Counted from the first letter of the stretch, positions 35,797 to 45,539 are shown. The stretch: DNA of 64,000 bases from Bacteroidota bacterium (GCA_018818165.1 JAHISP010000052.1:1-64000), one strand, 5' to 3'. The notes: generated from the letters alone by a model not told the origin. Translations and numbers: made by a program.

Positions 35797-37629
35797 ATGA
35801 ATAGCAAATTAAACTTAAATGAAACAAATAATTTTGAAATATTAGCCCATAAATCATGGTTAATTGTTGATTCTTCTGGAAATATAAAGTTTTCGAATGA
35901 AACTTTTAAGCATTTATTTTTGCTTGAAGATGACAAAAATATTAAGCAATTAAATTTTGAGCCAAATATACATGGAATTATTTCCAAATTAGCAGAAAAG
36001 GATATTAATAGTTTCGACAATATTTTTATTTACGAAGAAAACAATAAAATTTATAACTATAAAATAGAAATTGAAAAAATTTTACTTTTAAATTCAAATT
36101 TTTACATTCTTGTTTTTAGTCGTTTAGATGAACAAAATAATATTGAAGATAAAATAAGTAATCTCCATTTTGCATTAGAATATGGAAAAGTTCCTGTAAT
36201 GATTTTTGATAATAATGGAATGATTTCTTTTGCTACCAATACTTTTGAGAGAATTCTTGATTTTGAATTAGATGAAATTTATAATAATCATATTTCAACA
36301 ATTCTTTCAAAGCACTTGTCCCACGAAAAGTTACAAAAACTTGAAGAATCAATCAAAAATGGTCGTCAGTGGAATGAAACAGTTTCTTTATCACTTGTTA
36401 ATGAAACTAAATTTTATTTTGAATTAAAGCTTAATCCAATACTTAATGAAAGTGGTTCAATTTTAAATTTTGTACTTACTGCTCACGATATAACATATTA
36501 TATATCAAAAAATGAATTAACTCAAAAATCCGAAAACCGCTTAAAATCTATAATTAACAATATTTCAGATTTACTTATAATTCTGAAACAATCAAACGAT
36601 TTCATTTATTTCGAAAATGGAAATAATACATTTCTAAAAACATTTAATTTAGAAAAAGAATCAATTCTGCATAAAATATTTGAAGACGTTATTCCTGGCA
36701 AATTAGCTTCTAAAATAAAAAGTGAAATAACCTTACTAAAAAAGAATGAAGAACTTAGTTGTAAATTTAATTTTGATATTGATGACAGAGCATATGCAGG
36801 ACGAATTATAATAATTGAAGATGTTGATTCTAATGAAAATTTGTATGTTATAAGTCTTAAAGATATAACCGATGAACGGGATAAAAGGAAACAACTTAAC
36901 GAACTTTATAGAAAAGAATTGCAAGTTAACAGACTAAAAACAACATTTCTTCAAAATATGTCACACGAAATTAGAACTCCTTTTACAGCAATTATGGGTT
37001 ATTCTGATATTATGGTAGAAAGTATTGAGGAAAAGGATTATGACACTGTTATTGAAATAACCGATTCTCTTAAAAGTGTATTAAATAGAGTAATGAATTT
37101 ATTTGAAAGTATTCTCGAAGTTTCCGAAATTCAATCTGGTGAAGTAGTTTTAGAAAATGTTTTAATGAATTGTAATCAAATTCTAAAATCAGTTTGCGCT
37201 AAAAAGAACCCAGAAGCGAAATTAAAGGGAATTGAAATAGAACTGGACCTGGATAGTCAAGATTATTTATGTGAAATTGATTGGTTAAAATTTGAACGTC
37301 TAATACTAAATTTAGTTGATAATGCTATTAAATATACCGATTTTGGAAAAATTAAAGTATCATCCAGAAAAACTAAAGAATATGTAACAATAACAATATC
37401 TGATACTGGTTTGGGCATTAATGAAACAGTTATTTCACAACTTCTTAAACCATTTATTCAAGAAGAGCTTGATGGACATTCCAGAAACTATGAGGGTGCT
37501 GGTTTGGGTTTAACAATTGCATATGAATATACTAAGTTAATGAATGGCGAAATGCATATTAAAAGCAAAAAAAATGTTGGGACCGAAATTTTTCTAAACT
37601 TTCCAACTCAGTTTGATACAATAAATTAA
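35797..37629 (+). CDS. PAS-domain sensor histidine kinase
   Basis: 610 residues, no membrane helix, so cytoplasmic. Three PAS-like segments at about 15-110, 125-235 (VPVMIFDNNGMISFATNTFERIL) and 250-355. DHp domain with phospho-acceptor His390 in MSHEIRTPFTAIMGYS. Complete ATPase domain: N-box LILNLVDNAIKYTD, G1 DTGLGI, G2 GAGLGLTIAYEY. Unlike the kinase-like proteins nearby, all catalytic motifs are present. It is thus the best candidate donor for the receiver and HPt proteins of this block. Followed 13 bases later by a bacteriohemerythrin gene, which suggests an oxygen-related input. Confidence 0.92.
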   Translation: MNSKLNLNETNNFEILAHKSWLIVDSSGNIKFSNETFKHLFLLEDDKNIKQLNFEPNIHGIISKLAEKDINSFDNIFIYEENNKIYNYKIEIEKILLLNSNFYILVFSRLDEQNNIEDKISNLHFALEYGKVPVMIFDNNGMISFATNTFERILDFELDEIYNNHISTILSKHLSHEKLQKLEESIKNGRQWNETVSLSLVNETKFYFELKLNPILNESGSILNFVLTAHDITYYISKNELTQKSENRLKSIINNISDLLIILKQSNDFIYFENGNNTFLKTFNLEKESILHKIFEDVIPGKLASKIKSEITLLKKNEELSCKFNFDIDDRAYAGRIIIIEDVDSNENLYVISLKDITDERDKRKQLNELYRKELQVNRLKTTFLQNMSHEIRTPFTAIMGYSDIMVESIEEKDYDTVIEITDSLKSVLNRVMNLFESILEVSEIQSGEVVLENVLMNCNQILKSVCAKKNPEAKLKGIEIELDLDSQDYLCEIDWLKFERLILNLVDNAIKYTDFGKIKVSSRKTKEYVTITISDTGLGINETVISQLLKPFIQEELDGHSRNYEGAGLGLTIAYEYTKLMNGEMHIKSKKNVGTEIFLNFPTQFDTIN

Positions 37630-37642
37630 TAGTGAGAAATAA

Positions 37643-38050
37643 ATGCCACTTATAGTTTGGGATGAAAGTTATAGCGTAAATGTTCATTTAATAGATGGAC
37701 AACATAAAAAGCTTTTTGACTTGGCAAATGAATATCAAACTGCTTTAACCAATGGAAAATCTCACGATGCACTTAAGCAGCTTCTTGATGGTTTACTAAA
37801 TTATGCAGCTATCCATTTTGGAACAGAAGAGCGGTATTTTACGCAATTTGGCTATGATGATATGGAAGCCCATAAAAGAGAACACAAAATTTTTAATGCT
37901 AAAGTTTCTGACATTATAAAAAAAAGAAAAATTGGGGAAGAAGTTGGTCAAAACGAAGTTACTAAATTTCTAAAAATTTGGTTAGAGGGACACATAAAAG
38001 GAACCGATCATAAATACATAGAACTTTTCAATAAAAATGGATTAAGATAA
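37643..38050 (+). CDS. Bacteriohemerythrin
   Basis: 135 residues, the normal single-domain length. All seven diiron ligands are visible: His21 (DGQHKKLF), His58 and Glu62 (HFGTEE), His77 and His81 (HKREH), His117 and Asp122 (HIKGTD). It starts with MPLIVWDESYSV, a standard opening. Hemerythrins bind O2 reversibly and may deliver or sense oxygen. It ends the plus-strand motility and signalling run. Confidence 0.95.
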   Translation: MPLIVWDESYSVNVHLIDGQHKKLFDLANEYQTALTNGKSHDALKQLLDGLLNYAAIHFGTEERYFTQFGYDDMEAHKREHKIFNAKVSDIIKKRKIGEEVGQNEVTKFLKIWLEGHIKGTDHKYIELFNKNGLR

Positions 38051-38059
38051 TCTATTTTC

Positions 38060-39094
38060 TTACCTTTTTTTATTTACTTGCTCATTTCTTAAAGCTCCAA
38101 ATAAAATTGTTTCACCAGTAGGTACAAACGTTCCTTCTTTTTTCTCTTTAGTAATTCGGAACATTTCAATTTCATCTTTCATTACAAAAGGGATTTCTGA
38201 AATTCGCATATACTTTTTATCTGGGCGTATTTCAAAAGTACCCAAAGAAAATGTACCACTTTTTGAAACAAGCCATAATTGGAATGTCATATCTGCATCC
38301 AAATGAGGCATATTTTGTAATTGCAATAATCCTTCGCCAGAACCAAATGCAGTAAATAGTTTTCCACTTTCTTTCGAATTTGGATTGGTGCTTTTTAGAG
38401 CTATTATATCTATGGATGGATTGTTGAAAAATTCTACAAATTCCATATTTTGATTTACAAAATCATCAGTTCGCAACAAATCTGTTCTAAGCTTTACAAG
38501 TTTATTGGTTAAGTCTAAGTTTTTTTCATCAAGTATAGAAATTCTATCTAACAAAGTATAAGAAATAAAAGCCAATGCAATTAATAATATTCCAGAAAAT
38601 ACCCAAAGTAAAATGATATTTAAATTTGAAGACTTTTTAACTGGAATTGTGGTTGTATTTAAACGAGTTATTTTCTCATTTTTTTTAGGAAGTGTTTTTA
38701 ATTCAGATTGTTTTGGCTTTTCTACATTAATCGAATTATGATTCCCTTCCATACGTTTTTCATTTACATCAAATATCTTTGTTGTAGAATTTCTTTGTAC
38801 AAAATCTGTAGCTCCTACAATTCTTGTTTCACGTCTGTTTTCAATAACATTATTCTTTAGATCTTTCTGAATTTGAATTAGCCTTTTACCAAGTTCATTT
38901 TTCAACTCCTCATTAGGAGTATCAATATTTAGAATTGTAGGAATTAATGAAATAATATTTTGCAAATCGCCAAGTTCACCTGCTGGCAACTTACCATTAT
39001 TTTCAAAATAACTTCTAAATTGTTTGAAATTGGTCTTATCCATACAGCCAAGAGCAAACGCACTTATCATTTCTTTTATTGCATCATCAGCCAT
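38060..39094 (-). CDS. Membrane anti-sigma factor (RskA-like)
   Basis: 344 residues. The N-terminal cytoplasmic part (about 1-80) is an anti-sigma-like helical domain (ALGCMDKTNFKQFRSYFENN). A charged linker precedes one membrane helix (about 158-182). The extracytoplasmic C-terminus (about 235-340) matches the RskA/anti-sigma-K domain (MTFQLWLVSKSGTFSLGTFEIRPDKKY, VPTGETILFGAL). It is two bases downstream of the ECF sigma gene that it presumably holds inactive. Its end is ten bases from the convergent hemerythrin gene, with no obvious terminator between. Confidence 0.85.
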   Translation of the reverse strand: MADDAIKEMISAFALGCMDKTNFKQFRSYFENNGKLPAGELGDLQNIISLIPTILNIDTPNEELKNELGKRLIQIQKDLKNNVIENRRETRIVGATDFVQRNSTTKIFDVNEKRMEGNHNSINVEKPKQSELKTLPKKNEKITRLNTTTIPVKKSSNLNIILLWVFSGILLIALAFISYTLLDRISILDEKNLDLTNKLVKLRTDLLRTDDFVNQNMEFVEFFNNPSIDIIALKSTNPNSKESGKLFTAFGSGEGLLQLQNMPHLDADMTFQLWLVSKSGTFSLGTFEIRPDKKYMRISEIPFVMKDEIEMFRITKEKKEGTFVPTGETILFGALRNEQVNKKR

Positions 39095-39096
39095 TG

Positions 39097-39663
39097 TTAA
39101 CCACCTAGTAAATTCTCTCTAAGTTTATCTAATGCCAAAGTAATTTTTGACCTAACAGTTGGTACAGGAATGTTCAATTTTTCAGCTATTTGATCCAAGG
39201 TCAATCCTTCATAGAAAGATAAAAGTAAAACATACTTTTGAGCATCTGTTAAATTATCTAGTGCTTCCGAAATCTCTGGTTTTACTTTCATTGCAGAATT
39301 TAGCGATAGCGAATCAATGGTATTATCTAGAATTGGAATAACGTAAAAATCCTCATATATATCGTCTTCTTTAGCCAACTCACCCTTATTTCGTAAATAT
39401 TCAACCGCTTTGTTTCTAGTAAGCATTATCATCCACGTATAAACATTACCTGTTTTAAAACTGAAAAGATCTATTTTTTTCCAAACAACTGTAAAAACAT
39501 CCAATAATATTTGTTCGGAAACTTTTTCGTCACTTACAATTTTTTTTATTAGGGAATAAAGTATAGGAGAATATCTAAGATAAAGTTCTTCTAAGGCTTT
39601 AGAATCGTACTTTACTATATGTTCAAAAATCTCTATGTCTGAAATGTCTTTGTAACTTGTCAA
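39097..39663 (-). CDS. ECF-family RNA polymerase sigma factor
   Basis: 188 residues. Region 2 at about 20-90 (LEELYLRYSPILYSLIKKIV, VFTVVWKKIDLF, VYTWMIMLTRNKAVEYLR). Region 4 at about 130-185 (LTDAQKYVLLLSFYEGLTLDQIAEKLNIPVPTVRSKI). Layout matches SigK-type ECF factors, consistent with the RskA-like partner. The start is TTG 39663; no in-frame ATG lies close upstream or before region 2. Confidence 0.92.
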   Translation of the reverse strand: MTSYKDISDIEIFEHIVKYDSKALEELYLRYSPILYSLIKKIVSDEKVSEQILLDVFTVVWKKIDLFSFKTGNVYTWMIMLTRNKAVEYLRNKGELAKEDDIYEDFYVIPILDNTIDSLSLNSAMKVKPEISEALDNLTDAQKYVLLLSFYEGLTLDQIAEKLNIPVPTVRSKITLALDKLRENLLGG

Positions 39664-39913
39664 CTTATCAACATTATATTATTTTCAATGATAATAAATG
39701 TAACAAACTTCCATGATTAATAAAAGAATATGAAAAGTTAATAACAAAGGTTTTTGTATTTATACTGATTTTAATCATATAAATTAAGTTAAAATACCAT
39801 TGAAATTGAATAATCCTTGTATCTATCCGAATTCCTTTCTAAATATGAGAGCATATATATATTTTAATAGTTCAAATATTTCAAGAAAAGAATTTAATTT
39901 TTACGGGTTTATA

Positions 39914-40846
39914 ATGAAGAAGTTTCTAAATAAAACAGAATTTAAGGAATATGTTGCAATAACAATTGGCGCCATAATAATGTCACTAGGAATTGGTGTC
40001 TTTCTTGTTGACGCAAAAGTAGTTCCAGGCGGTGTAAGTGGAATTGGAATGGCAATTTATTATTTAACTGATGGGTTGGTTTCAGTTGGTCTCTCCGTTT
40101 GGATACTTAACGTACCTCTTTATATTTGGGGCGTAAAAGTTTTAGGTAAACGATTTGGAATACGAACATTTTATGGGTTTTCAGTAAATGCTATTTTTAT
40201 AGATTTTTTCAGAGGAGACATTCCAGGCTTTGGGTTCATCCGTTTACAAGATTCTCAAACTATTCATAATCTTTTACAGAACGATTTTCTTTTTTTAATA
40301 ATAATTGGTGGCGCACTTCTTGGTATTGGATTAGGAATTGTCTTCAAAAATCAAGGTACAACTGGTGGAACTGATATTATTGCAGCCATTATTCACAAAA
40401 AGTATCATACTAAACAAGGTATGACAATTTTAGTTCTTGACGTGGTTGTTATTTTAATTGCTGGAATGGCAATTGAGTATAAATCGCTTCCAATGGATAA
40501 ACCAACATTATTATTAATGCTCTATGCCCTTTTCCTTGGAGTGGTTTCATCGCGAATAATTGATATTATTATTGATGGATTTGATTATGCACGCCAGGCT
40601 TATATTGTTTCCGATAAAAGCAGTGAAATTGCCGAAAGAATTATTACTGATTTAAGTAGAGGCGCTACTGCAATTAAAACTCGCGGACTTTATAAAAACA
40701 TTGATAGAGAAATGATTACTACAATTGTTACTTTAAAAGAATTAGGTAAACTTACCGAAATAATTAAAGAAATTGATCCTAATGCATTTGTGGTAATTAA
40801 TAATGTTCACGAAGTTTTAGGTGAAGGATTTAGAAGAAGGATTTAA
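39914..40846 (+). CDS. YitT-family membrane protein
   Basis: 310 residues from ATG 39914; an upstream TTG frame from 39800 is open but lacks membrane-protein character. Five or six membrane helices (about 8-30, 40-62, 75-95, 118-140, 165-185), with GGVSGIGMAIYYL and NQGTTGGTDIIAAII, are typical of the DUF161/YitT family. The C-terminal cytoplasmic DUF2179 domain (about 220-305) has RGATAIKTRGLYKN and VHEVLGEGFRRRI. Substrate and role are unknown for most members. Divergent from the ECF sigma gene. Confidence 0.9.
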   Translation: MKKFLNKTEFKEYVAITIGAIIMSLGIGVFLVDAKVVPGGVSGIGMAIYYLTDGLVSVGLSVWILNVPLYIWGVKVLGKRFGIRTFYGFSVNAIFIDFFRGDIPGFGFIRLQDSQTIHNLLQNDFLFLIIIGGALLGIGLGIVFKNQGTTGGTDIIAAIIHKKYHTKQGMTILVLDVVVILIAGMAIEYKSLPMDKPTLLLMLYALFLGVVSSRIIDIIIDGFDYARQAYIVSDKSSEIAERIITDLSRGATAIKTRGLYKNIDREMITTIVTLKELGKLTEIIKEIDPNAFVVINNVHEVLGEGFRRRI

Positions 40847-40927
40847 TTAAGAGACAAAATAAAAGAATCGAGATGCAAGACAAAAGACCAGAGACAAAAG
40901 ATTAAAGATACGCGTAAGCCAATTCTT

Positions 40928-41077
40928 TTGCAAAAAGAAGCCCAACTTCTTGAGTTACATTTACTGTGAACTCGCTTTCAGAAGTTGGGCTTCTTTAATA
41001 TCTTAAAATAAAACTTATAGTATAAAATATATCCTAGACTTAGTTTATCTAAAATCTATTTTACTATTTCCAATAAT
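40928..41077. repeat. Tandem 150-bp duplication, copy 1
   Basis: This unit is repeated almost exactly from 41078. It holds a long hairpin terminator and, at its right end (41057-41077), a copy of the last codons and stop of the FKBP gene. Copies differ by a few substitutions and a 5-base insertion in copy 2, pointing to a recent event. Confidence 0.92.
40934..40996. terminator. Bidirectional long-stem terminator, copy 1
   Basis: 17-bp perfect stem (AAAGAAGCCCAACTTCT with AGAAGTTGGGCTTCTTT) around a 29-base loop that itself can pair (GAGTT/AACTC). It lies between the convergent yitT-like and FKBP genes. Confidence 0.8.
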
Positions 41078-41232
41078 TTGCAAAAAGAAGCCCAACTTCT
41101 TGAGTTACATTTACTTTGAACTCGCTTTCAGAAGTTGGGCCTCTTTAATATCTTAAAATAAAACTTATAGCATAATATAAAATATATACATGACTTAGTT
41201 TATCTAAAATCTATTTTACTATTTCCAATAAT
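41078..41232. repeat. Tandem 150-bp duplication, copy 2
   Basis: Second copy of the unit at 40928-41077, 155 bases long because of a 5-base insertion near 41171-41190. Its right end is the genuine 3' end of the FKBP gene. Confidence 0.92.
41084..41146. terminator. Bidirectional long-stem terminator, copy 2
   Basis: Same hairpin as at 40934-40996, with one change in the right arm (GGGCCTC for GGGCTTC) that introduces a single mismatch. It is the copy nearest the FKBP stop. Confidence 0.8.
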
Positions 41233-41897
41233 TCAACTTCAAAAATTAATGTTTGGTTTGGGCCTATTGTTTGTGGAGCTCTTTGACCATAAGCCAATTC
41301 TGAAGGAATATAGAATTCATATTTTGAACCAACTGGCATAAGCTGCAAGCCTTCTGTCCAACCAGGAATTACATTTGCAAGAGGAAATTCTGCCGGTGTA
41401 CCACGTTTGTATGAAGAATCAAATTCAGTTCCATCAAGCAAGGTTCCTTTATAATGAACTTTAACATTATCAGTTGCAAGTGGTTTTGCGCCAGTTCCAG
41501 GAGTAATTACTTTGTATTGTAATCCACTTGCTGTTACCATAACACCTTCTTTTGCTTTGTTAGCAGCTAAAAATTCTTCGCCTTTTTTCATGTTTTCAGC
41601 TAAAGCTACATTTTCTTCAGCTTGTTTTTTTTCCATCATAACTTGTTGGTATCTTGTAAGTACTGCAAGTGCAACTTCTTCTGAAATTTTAACCTCGCCT
41701 TTTGTTGCAACTGTCATAAAACCGCTAGTAAAAGCATCGTTATTAATGTTCATTTTTTGAGCTTCAAAATTACGCGCAATATCAGCACCAATAGCATAAC
41801 TAACACTATCATCAAAAGTTTTTAGTTCAACATTTTGTCCATTTTGTGCACATGCAACAGTAAAGAAAGCCATTAATAGAACAATTAGATATCTCAT
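41211..41897 (-). CDS. FKBP-type peptidyl-prolyl isomerase, lipoprotein
   Basis: 228 residues from ATG 41897, chosen because AGGAG lies five bases upstream and a lipoprotein signal follows ([18 protein letters not shown], Cys17). An upstream in-frame extension to 41975 has no such support. The N-terminal helical dimerisation domain ([21 protein letters not shown]) is of the FkpA/Mip type. The C-terminal FKBP domain (about 125-228) has [36 protein letters not shown] and [10 protein letters not shown]. Likely a periplasmic or surface folding catalyst. Confidence 0.94.
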   Translation of the reverse strand: MRYLIVLLMAFFTVACAQNGQNVELKTFDDSVSYAIGADIARNFEAQKMNINNDAFTSGFMTVATKGEVKISEEVALAVLTRYQQVMMEKKQAEENVALAENMKKGEEFLAANKAKEGVMVTASGLQYKVITPGTGAKPLATDNVKVHYKGTLLDGTEFDSSYKRGTPAEFPLANVIPGWTEGLQLMPVGSKYEFYIPSELAYGQRAPQTIGPNQTLIFEVELLEIVK

Positions 41898-42290
41898 TAT
41901 TTCTCCTAAGTAAATTAAAAATTGAAGCGTAAATATATAGCTATTTATTAAAAGAAATAAATGTAAAAATATCAATCTGTTTTGGGGGAAGTGTCTTTCA
42001 TTCCAGTTTTAGATAAAATATTACAAATGTGCAATCCAAGTTAGATTAATTTACAGCTATAATCTTTCTTCGTGTTTTTTTTATAATTTCATAAAAAGGC
42101 TTAAATTAGTTTAATTTGTAAAGAAAAATCAAAATAAAAGATTGTCACGCATTAAATTGTCTGTATTTAGAATAAAAGATAATATGAGCAAATATAGAAT
42201 CAAAGACAATTGGTTTCTGATAAAAAAAGCAAGATAGATTCGCTATTTTAATTTTTATAGTGTGAACAGCAAACTTGTAAATCGCAAGCT

Positions 42291-42339
42291 CTCGAATCAG
42301 CGATTCGAGCTACAATGTAGTGCGATTCGCCGAATCGCA
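42291..42339. repeat. Pair of REP-like palindromes
   Basis: CTCGAATC-AGC-GATTCGAG (42291-42309) and TGCGATTCG-C-CGAATCGCA (42321-42339), sharing the CGAATC core in alternating orientation. This is the layout of extragenic palindromic elements. Confidence 0.6.
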
Positions 42340-42440
42340 TGACAAATACGAACTAAGTTATAAAATTATATTAAAAACCAGCTAAATTATAATAATGGTC
42401 TTAAAAAAGTTGTGGTTTCCCAATTCGGGAAATAGGAAAA

Positions 42441-42470
42441 AAGCCAATCCCGATAAATCGAGATTGGCTT
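42441..42470. terminator. Terminator-like hairpin past the T9SS pseudogene
   Basis: AAGCCAATC / GATTGGCTT with a further CGAT/ATCG pairing inside, about 50 bases beyond the stop of the minus-strand gene ending at 42521. Confidence 0.75.
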
Positions 42471-42520
42471 TAGTAGTGAAACTAAAAATTATTTTTTAAT
42501 TCTTTCCTTTTATAAGAATA

Positions 42521-43693
42521 CTATTTTGTTAGCAACATCTTTTTTACATCACTAAATTCACCTGCTTGTATTTTATAAAGATAAACTCCACTTGGTAAAT
42601 TTGCAGCATTAAACTTAACTGAGTATTTTCCGCTTGATTGATTTTGGTTTACCAACTCTGCTACTTTTTGTCCTAATGAATTATAAACAACCAAATTTAC
42701 AAAGCCATTTTCCGGAATTTGATAGCTTATTTGTGTTGTTGGATTAAACGGATTTGGATAATTTGACATTAGCTCGTAATTTATAACTTTAGAATCACTA
42801 TCCAAATCATATTCTTCATCATTTGGTTTTAATAACATACCTGAAATTGAAACTTGGTTACTATATCCGGAAATATTATTATTATTATCCACAGCCTTTA
42901 CTCTGTAGTAAAACATGTTCATTGGAACAATCACCATCGAATTATCGGTGTAAGAATTGGTAGTGGTCGTCGCTAAATAAGACATACTACCACTATCAAT
43001 CTGTCTATAAACATTATATTGTTTTAAATCAGTTTCTGAATTAGCAGACCATGAAAGAACTGCATGGTTATAACTCGTACTCATTGAAAGATTTTGTGGT
43101 GCTGAAGGAGGTGTAGTATCTGGAATAGGTTCTAATGTAATCATTATATAAACCATGTATACATCAAATTGCAAATCTGATCATGATTTTACACCAACCT
43201 TAACAATACCACCTTGATTACTAAAATAATTAGTAATATCTACAGACGAACTTGACGAACTTCCCATAGTTGTCCCAGCATTTATCCTTCCCCATACATA
43301 ATCTGCAGTACTTGAACTAGAAATATTAGTAGTTCTTGTAGCTGTAAAATTATGAGTTCTACTACCAGAACATAGTTGTGTAGGAACGGTTCTTTGAAGA
43401 ATAAAATTCATTGATGCAATTCTGTAACCATCTTCAACATCTATATCAAACTCATAATAAGTTCTATATTCGGTAAATTCTACACCATTAATATTTGCAT
43501 AAAGTCGCCCACCTCTATGTATGCCATACGGTTGCCAATCATATGTTGTTTCATATCCTTTAGAATTTTCGTTATATGCGTATGTCTGCTGTACACGTTT
43601 TATAGTAACAGGTTCAAAGGCAGTTGTTTGACTTAAAATTGTTATATGCAATAAACTAGATATTAACATAATTAAAAAGATTACTTGTTTCAT
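42521..43693 (-). pseudogene. T9SS-secreted fibronectin-III protein interrupted by an in-frame TGA
   Basis: Start ATG 43693 has GGAGG and a signal peptide (MKQVIFLIMLISSLLHITIL). An N-terminal beta-rich domain of about 140 residues ends at TGA 43181-43183. The same frame continues without a gap through a fibronectin type III domain ([37 protein letters not shown]) and a T9SS type A sorting domain ([18 protein letters not shown]). Reading TGA as Trp would give [15 protein letters not shown], a natural strand, so a TGG-to-TGA change is the simplest history. Without readthrough the product lacks its sorting domain. Full length would be 390 residues. Confidence 0.85.
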
Positions 43694-43828
43694 ATAAACC
43701 TCCATTTTTGTTTTATAATTGAATTTTGAATTTTGCTTAATAATTTGTTTGAGGTTATATAAAACCAACATAGTAACAATATTTTAAATTATAAATTCCG
43801 CTTACTCGTACCATTTCAACCCTCTTTT

Positions 43829-43856
43829 TAAGGGAACACCTTTTGGTGTTCCCTTA
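43829..43856. terminator. Rho-independent terminator after flgE
   Basis: Perfect 12-bp stem TAAGGGAACACC / GGTGTTCCCTTA with loop TTTT, flanked by T- and A-rich tracts. It is 7 bases from the flgE stop and closes the minus-strand motility block. Confidence 0.92.
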
Positions 43857-43862
43857 TTTTTA

Positions 43863-45539
43863 TTATCTAATTAAGTTTGTTATTTCTTGTAATAATGCAT
43901 CGGCAGTTGTAACAACACGAGCATTAGCTTGGAAACCACGTTGTGATATAATCATTTTTGTAAATTCTTCTGATAAATCAACATTTGATTGCTCCAATCC
44001 ACCAGATTGAATAGTGGTTGTGGTAGATTCTCCAGGTTCTCCTATTCTTGGATCACCAGCATTTGCTGCAACTTGATACATATTATCTCCAATACTAGTT
44101 AAACCATTTAAGTTTGCGAATGTAGCTACCATAACTTGAGCTAGTGATTGTGAAACTCCATTTGAAAAAATACCAACTATGTTACCAAAATTATCAATAT
44201 TCAAATTGGATAAAGATGATGCAGCTGAACCATCTGATAATGCCGCAACTTGAGAACTAAGAGCCGTTTGTGTAAATTTAGTTGTTCCGAAACCAAAATC
44301 AAGTTTAATATCCATATTACCAGCACCACTTCCAGGTTCAAAATTAATGCTTGGTAAATCAGGAAGACTTACTAAGTTGCCAGCTTGAGAAATGGATTCT
44401 ATTGATCCATTACTTTTAAATTTAATTACACCATTTGCACCAGGAGCTAACTGTCCCGTGCTTGGTGAATCAACATTCCATGCCCATGTATTTTCATCAA
44501 TATGAGTATATTCAATTGTAAGAGAGTGAGCGTTACCTAAAGTATCATATATCGTAACAGTTCCTGTAACATCTTCAACTGTTTCACCTTTATCAATAAC
44601 TGAACTTACTGAAGTTGCAGAATCAGTACTTGTTAAATCGTTAAAACTTAATTCGAAATCAATGTTTCCACCATCACCAGTAATATTGAGAGCTGATGTT
44701 GTGTTATTTGATGTTATTGCATCAAATGTTAAAGCTTGTGAGCCTGATTGATCTATTACAACTGGATTTCCATCAACATCATTAACTGTGTAGTTAACAG
44801 TATAAGCTGCCTCTGTTGGAGGTGTAGTTGTACCATCATAAGCAGTATTTTGATAATCTACTATTAATTCATACTCTGTACCATCAATGCCATAAATAGT
44901 ATATGGTTGTTGATCTGTACCAGCAGGGTTAGCAGTTGCATCTGATTTATAATTACCACTCATTTCAACAATATCAGTTCTTTTTGTTGGAGAACCACTT
45001 TCAAGGTTTCCACCCCATGATACATTTTGTGTTGCAATTGCAGGCAATCTTAAATTTTTATCAATTATAATATCTTGAATTGCGTTACCTGCTGGAATTT
45101 CACCTAAACCGTTAGCTACTTTTCCTTGAACAATTGCACCATTTTGTGGATTTACCAGTTTACCGTCAGCATCAAACATAAAAGCACCAGCTCTTGAATA
45201 TTGCTGTATTCCATTATTATTTAGAATGAACATTCCTGGACCTTGTAATGCTAAATCTGTTGTAATTCCAGTTCTTTCAACAGTGCCTTGATTCCAGTTT
45301 CTGTCAATTGAGTTTACTTTCATACCAAGACCAACCTGCATACTGTTAGTACCACCAGTGCCATCCGTTGGGTTTGTGCCAGATTTAATTAGTTGATTGA
45401 ATGTATCACTAAAAGTAATTCGTGAACCTTTATAGCCAATAGTATTAACGTTGGCAATATTGTTACCAATTACGTCCATCATTGCTTGATGATTTCTCAA
45501 TCCGGAAACACCGGAGAATAGTGAGTTAAGAAGTGCCAT
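43863..45539 (-). CDS. flgE: Flagellar hook protein FlgE
   Basis: 558 residues, longer than enterobacterial FlgE (about 400), with the extra in the outer domains. N-terminal D0: MALLNSLFSGVSGLRNHQAMMDVIGNNIANVNTIGYK. FlgE/F/G motif: LALQGPGMFILNNNGIQQYSRAG. A FlgE D2-type segment: VTIYDTLGNAHSLTIEYTH. C-terminal D0: LEQSNVDLSEEFTKMIISQRGFQANARVV. RBS AGGAGG. The 114-base leader before it holds a hairpin, and a strong terminator follows. Confidence 0.96.
   Translation of the reverse strand: MALLNSLFSGVSGLRNHQAMMDVIGNNIANVNTIGYKGSRITFSDTFNQLIKSGTNPTDGTGGTNSMQVGLGMKVNSIDRNWNQGTVERTGITTDLALQGPGMFILNNNGIQQYSRAGAFMFDADGKLVNPQNGAIVQGKVANGLGEIPAGNAIQDIIIDKNLRLPAIATQNVSWGGNLESGSPTKRTDIVEMSGNYKSDATANPAGTDQQPYTIYGIDGTEYELIVDYQNTAYDGTTTPPTEAAYTVNYTVNDVDGNPVVIDQSGSQALTFDAITSNNTTSALNITGDGGNIDFELSFNDLTSTDSATSVSSVIDKGETVEDVTGTVTIYDTLGNAHSLTIEYTHIDENTWAWNVDSPSTGQLAPGANGVIKFKSNGSIESISQAGNLVSLPDLPSINFEPGSGAGNMDIKLDFGFGTTKFTQTALSSQVAALSDGSAASSLSNLNIDNFGNIVGIFSNGVSQSLAQVMVATFANLNGLTSIGDNMYQVAANAGDPRIGEPGESTTTTIQSGGLEQSNVDLSEEFTKMIISQRGFQANARVVTTADALLQEITNLIR

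Larger units (their letters stand above)
41898..42520. other. Intergenic region with palindromes and a terminator
   Basis: About 620 AT-rich bases with no credible gene. Contents: REP-like palindromes at 42291-42339 and the terminator at 42441-42470, both listed separately. Short purine-rich repeats (variants of AAAGAT/AAGACAA) occur here near 42170-42210 and also at 40855-40912. Confidence 0.6.

Noticed and set aside
39800-39913. N-terminal extension of the YitT-like protein from TTG 39800
   Set aside because: The extra 38 residues are polar and unlike the family, which starts just before the first membrane helix at ATG 39914.
43863-45539. Possibility that this hook-family gene is FlgG or FlgF
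   Set aside because: Length, the YDTLGNAHSLTIEY segment and position after flgD identify it as FlgE.
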